Source: Candidatus Nomurabacteria bacterium | GTDB taxonomy: Bacteria; Patescibacteriota; Minisyncoccia; Phycocordibacterales; UBA10002 | Length of the DNA: 22,176 bases | Reading direction: 5' to 3' | NCBI GenBank assembly: GCA_943354745.1 | Contig: CALRDB010000011.1 | Location: forward strand, 1 to 22,176 | In this document: positions 20,796 through 22,176 of the stretch, in pieces | Layout of the letters: each line of letters starts with the position of its first letter | Position numbering within the stretch: position 1 is the stretch's first letter | Made by a program: the position numbers and the translations under genes | Notes under the pieces: model-generated | The model's input: the letters and a program-made list of their open reading frames with translations, nothing else | Told to the model about the DNA's origin: nothing | Databases searched by the model: none

Positions 20796-20818
20796 AAATC
20801 CCCGCGAGGGGATTTTTT
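20796..20818 (+). terminator. Terminator after tRNA-Asp
   Basis: aaatcccc, loop gcga, ggggattt, then Ts; it lies 17 bp after the tRNA. Confidence 0.88.
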
Positions 20819-20828
20819 GGTTCTGATT

Positions 20829-20837
20829 TGGTATACT
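20829..20837 (+). promoter_or_regulatory. Extended -10 promoter, leaderless spacing
   Basis: TGGTATACT with 6 bp to the ATG at 20844. It begins 11 bp after the tRNA-Asp terminator. Confidence 0.65.
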
Positions 20838-20843
20838 TTTTGT

Positions 20844-21560
20844 ATGGAAGGATTTAGCCAAATACCACAAGGTCCCACACAGAAAACAGAAAATAAAGCA
20901 CAAGATTTTATTCCCGAAGGGGTTTTTGAGGCCGATTTATCGGATCCTCAAAAGGCAGGCATAATTCATTCTATAAACCTTGGTCGGGAGTTACAGAAAG
21001 ACACACTTGGTTTGGCCTCTGATTTTAAGTCGGGTCTTACCTTGGATCAAATTGTAGAGAAACATAATTTGCAAGCAAAACTTGGCACCTCTTCTTCTAC
21101 GGCAAGAAACGCTGTGTGGTTCGCACTCAAAGGTTATAATAGTGAAATACGTTTTGCGGACGCGGAACCTTTTAATGGGTTGGTCAGCAAGGACGAATAT
21201 GAGTTGACTGCTCAGCAACATCGCAGGGAAGCCTCCGCGAGAACTGGCAGAAATAATAGAGAGTCGGGTCTTAAACAGTTTGCTGAAAAAAAGGGGATTC
21301 ATGCCCAAACCCCAGAGGAAAGGCAGGCGCTCATAAGGAGTTCAGCTTTGGCGCGAGGACTTGATTGGTTTGAGCAAGAGGAGGTGGATCTTATCAAAGA
21401 GTTAATTCTTTTACCTGAATATAGACACGGATCAAGAATTAGAGCTGGGAAGATTGCTGAAGAATTAAACAAAAGATTCCACAACGGTGAGAAGAAATGG
21501 AACCAAAAACAAATTACAAAGAAATACTATTTGCTTCGGCATCCAAATCAATCCATATAA
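20844..21560 (+). CDS. Conserved-looking hypothetical protein, possible HTH regions
   Basis: 238 aa from the ATG at 20844, fixed by the -10 box 6 bp upstream; an in-frame ATG at 20817 lies before that promoter. Soluble and charged. SGLTLDQIVEKHNLQAKLGTSSSTARNAV (about 58-86) reads like a helix-turn-helix, and the C-terminal YRHGSRIRAGKIAEELNKRFHNGEKKWNQKQITKKYYLLR (about 195-235) like a second DNA- or RNA-binding helical region. I do not recognise the family. A regulator or nucleic-acid-binding role is an inference from these segments only. Confidence 0.7.
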   Translation: MEGFSQIPQGPTQKTENKAQDFIPEGVFEADLSDPQKAGIIHSINLGRELQKDTLGLASDFKSGLTLDQIVEKHNLQAKLGTSSSTARNAVWFALKGYNSEIRFADAEPFNGLVSKDEYELTAQQHRREASARTGRNNRESGLKQFAEKKGIHAQTPEERQALIRSSALARGLDWFEQEEVDLIKELILLPEYRHGSRIRAGKIAEELNKRFHNGEKKWNQKQITKKYYLLRHPNQSI

Positions 21561-21751
21561 CATGGGACTTTTTTCTTGAGATCTATTATAAAGATGTATC
21601 CACCACGTTCTTTTATCGTAGTTCTAACATCATCCACTAGTCCGCGCCAAATTTTTTCTATAATTTCACCTTATTTCGTAAGGTTATTTAGCTCGAACTC
21701 GAGGGTCAATAAGCAACGGATGTTATCCTTTATCTGTCAGGTTTCTTAACA
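21561..21751. other. Gene-free spacer with hairpin and possible minus-strand remnant
   Basis: Contains a hairpin accttatttcgtaaggt (about 21669-21685). On the minus strand a frame of about 40 codons without a start (…IWRGLVDDVRTTIKERGG…IDLKKK) ends near 21558 and looks protein-like; it may be the tail of a lost gene. Nothing firmer is seen. Confidence 0.3.
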
Positions 21752-21760
21752 TGGTATAAT
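21752..21760 (+). promoter_or_regulatory. Extended -10 promoter, leaderless spacing
   Basis: TGGTATAAT, consensus, with 6 bp to the ATG at 21767. Confidence 0.7.
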
Positions 21761-21766
21761 TTCCTG

Positions 21767-22176
21767 ATGCCCCAGATAAATTACAAAAATAAGCCCAGGC
21801 TTTCAGAGCATGAGATCGATAAGATATCCAATGATCGGCGCATAACACTTGTTCCACTTCTAGAATCTTTCCTCTCTTCTGATGAAATGTTCGTTGGTAA
21901 GGATATCTCCGTTGAATATTCCCACCAAGGTGTCTCAGCCTTGGTGGCATTTATTGAAACAGACGCAGATAAGTATGTTCTTAAAATTCCTTTGAAACCT
22001 ACTGCCGAAGGAGAAGCTCTGTTCCTAAAGAAATGGGAAGAGGTTGGAGTAACGGTGCCACACGTGTATAAGGAAGGAAAATTAGGAGACCACCCCTACA
22101 TACTCATGAGCTTTGTCGACGCACCTATGCTTTCCGAATCAATAAAGAATGGTCTAGTGAAGAGTGATATATGGGT
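21767..22176 (+). CDS. APH-like phosphotransferase, N-terminal part (runs off the window)
   Basis: At least 136 codons with no stop before the window ends. The visible part resembles the N-lobe of aminoglycoside phosphotransferase/choline-kinase-like proteins: a strand with Lys (DKYVLKIPLKP), the helix EGEALFLKKWEEVGVTVPHVY, and a hinge-like HPYILMSFVDAPML. The catalytic loop and DFG-like motif would lie beyond the window. In this group the substrate is often unknown, so antibiotic resistance should not be assumed. The start is set by the promoter 6 bp upstream. Confidence 0.65.
   Translation, partial: MPQINYKNKPRLSEHEIDKISNDRRITLVPLLESFLSSDEMFVGKDISVEYSHQGVSALVAFIETDADKYVLKIPLKPTAEGEALFLKKWEEVGVTVPHVYKEGKLGDHPYILMSFVDAPMLSESIKNGLVKSDIW

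Noticed and set aside
21767..22176. Antibiotic-resistance call for the APH-like gene
   Set aside because: Only the N-lobe is visible, and this fold serves many small-molecule kinases.

Overview
The window looks like part of a Candidate Phyla Radiation (Patescibacteria, probably Parcubacteria) genome. The reasons are a compact type IV pilus (T4P) cluster with many prepilins, a ligA-gatC-gatA run next to it, almost no Shine-Dalgarno sequences, several start codons placed exactly where transcription should begin, and a group I intron in a tRNA. UAA, UAG and UGA all act as stops, so the standard bacterial code applies. The lineage call is an inference; no marker gene here was compared with a database.

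Layout. 1-129 is the end of an insertion sequence (IS). 270-6621 is a plus-strand T4P assembly block: pilN-like, pilO-like, pilP-like, pilB, a decayed response regulator, pilT, pilC. 6736-8020 is a complete copy of the same IS, in the same orientation as the left fragment. 8084-12910 holds two pilins, the prepilin peptidase and four minor prepilins (FimT/GspH-, PilW/GspJ-, PilV/GspI- and PilX/GspK-like). 12999-17907 holds ligA, a probable minus-strand small gene, gatC, gatA and a membrane protein with a HEPN-like tail. 17908-20818 is an accessory stretch of tRNA genes, homing-endonuclease-type genes and microproteins: tRNA-fMet(CAU) split by a 203-nt group I intron (minus strand), an HTH/LAGLIDADG-like gene running into tRNA-Met(CAU), two tiny genes (a Ser-His-Lys repeat peptide and a CxxC peptide), and a LAGLIDADG endonuclease gene running into tRNA-Asp(GUC). 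20844 to the end holds an unknown protein and the start of an APH-like kinase.

How it works together. PilB extends and PilT retracts the pilus on the PilC platform; PilN/O/P align the machine; PilD processes the prepilins. All these roles are present, but no pilM is seen (it may lie left of the window) and no secretin, as expected for a lineage without a typical outer membrane. GatC and GatA are two subunits of the Asp/Glu-tRNA amidotransferase; gatB is not in the window.

Most notable: (1) the intron-split initiator tRNA; (2) two different endonuclease-type genes that have no stop codon before the tRNA they abut; (3) a family of word-based hairpins (7-8 nt words repeated in one arm and inverted in the other) in most spacers, enclosing start codons and writing the leader peptides of the minor prepilins; (4) a fixed extended -10 to start-codon distance of 6 nt at four genes, implying leaderless mRNAs; (5) the SHK and CxxC microproteins, each with its own strong terminator.
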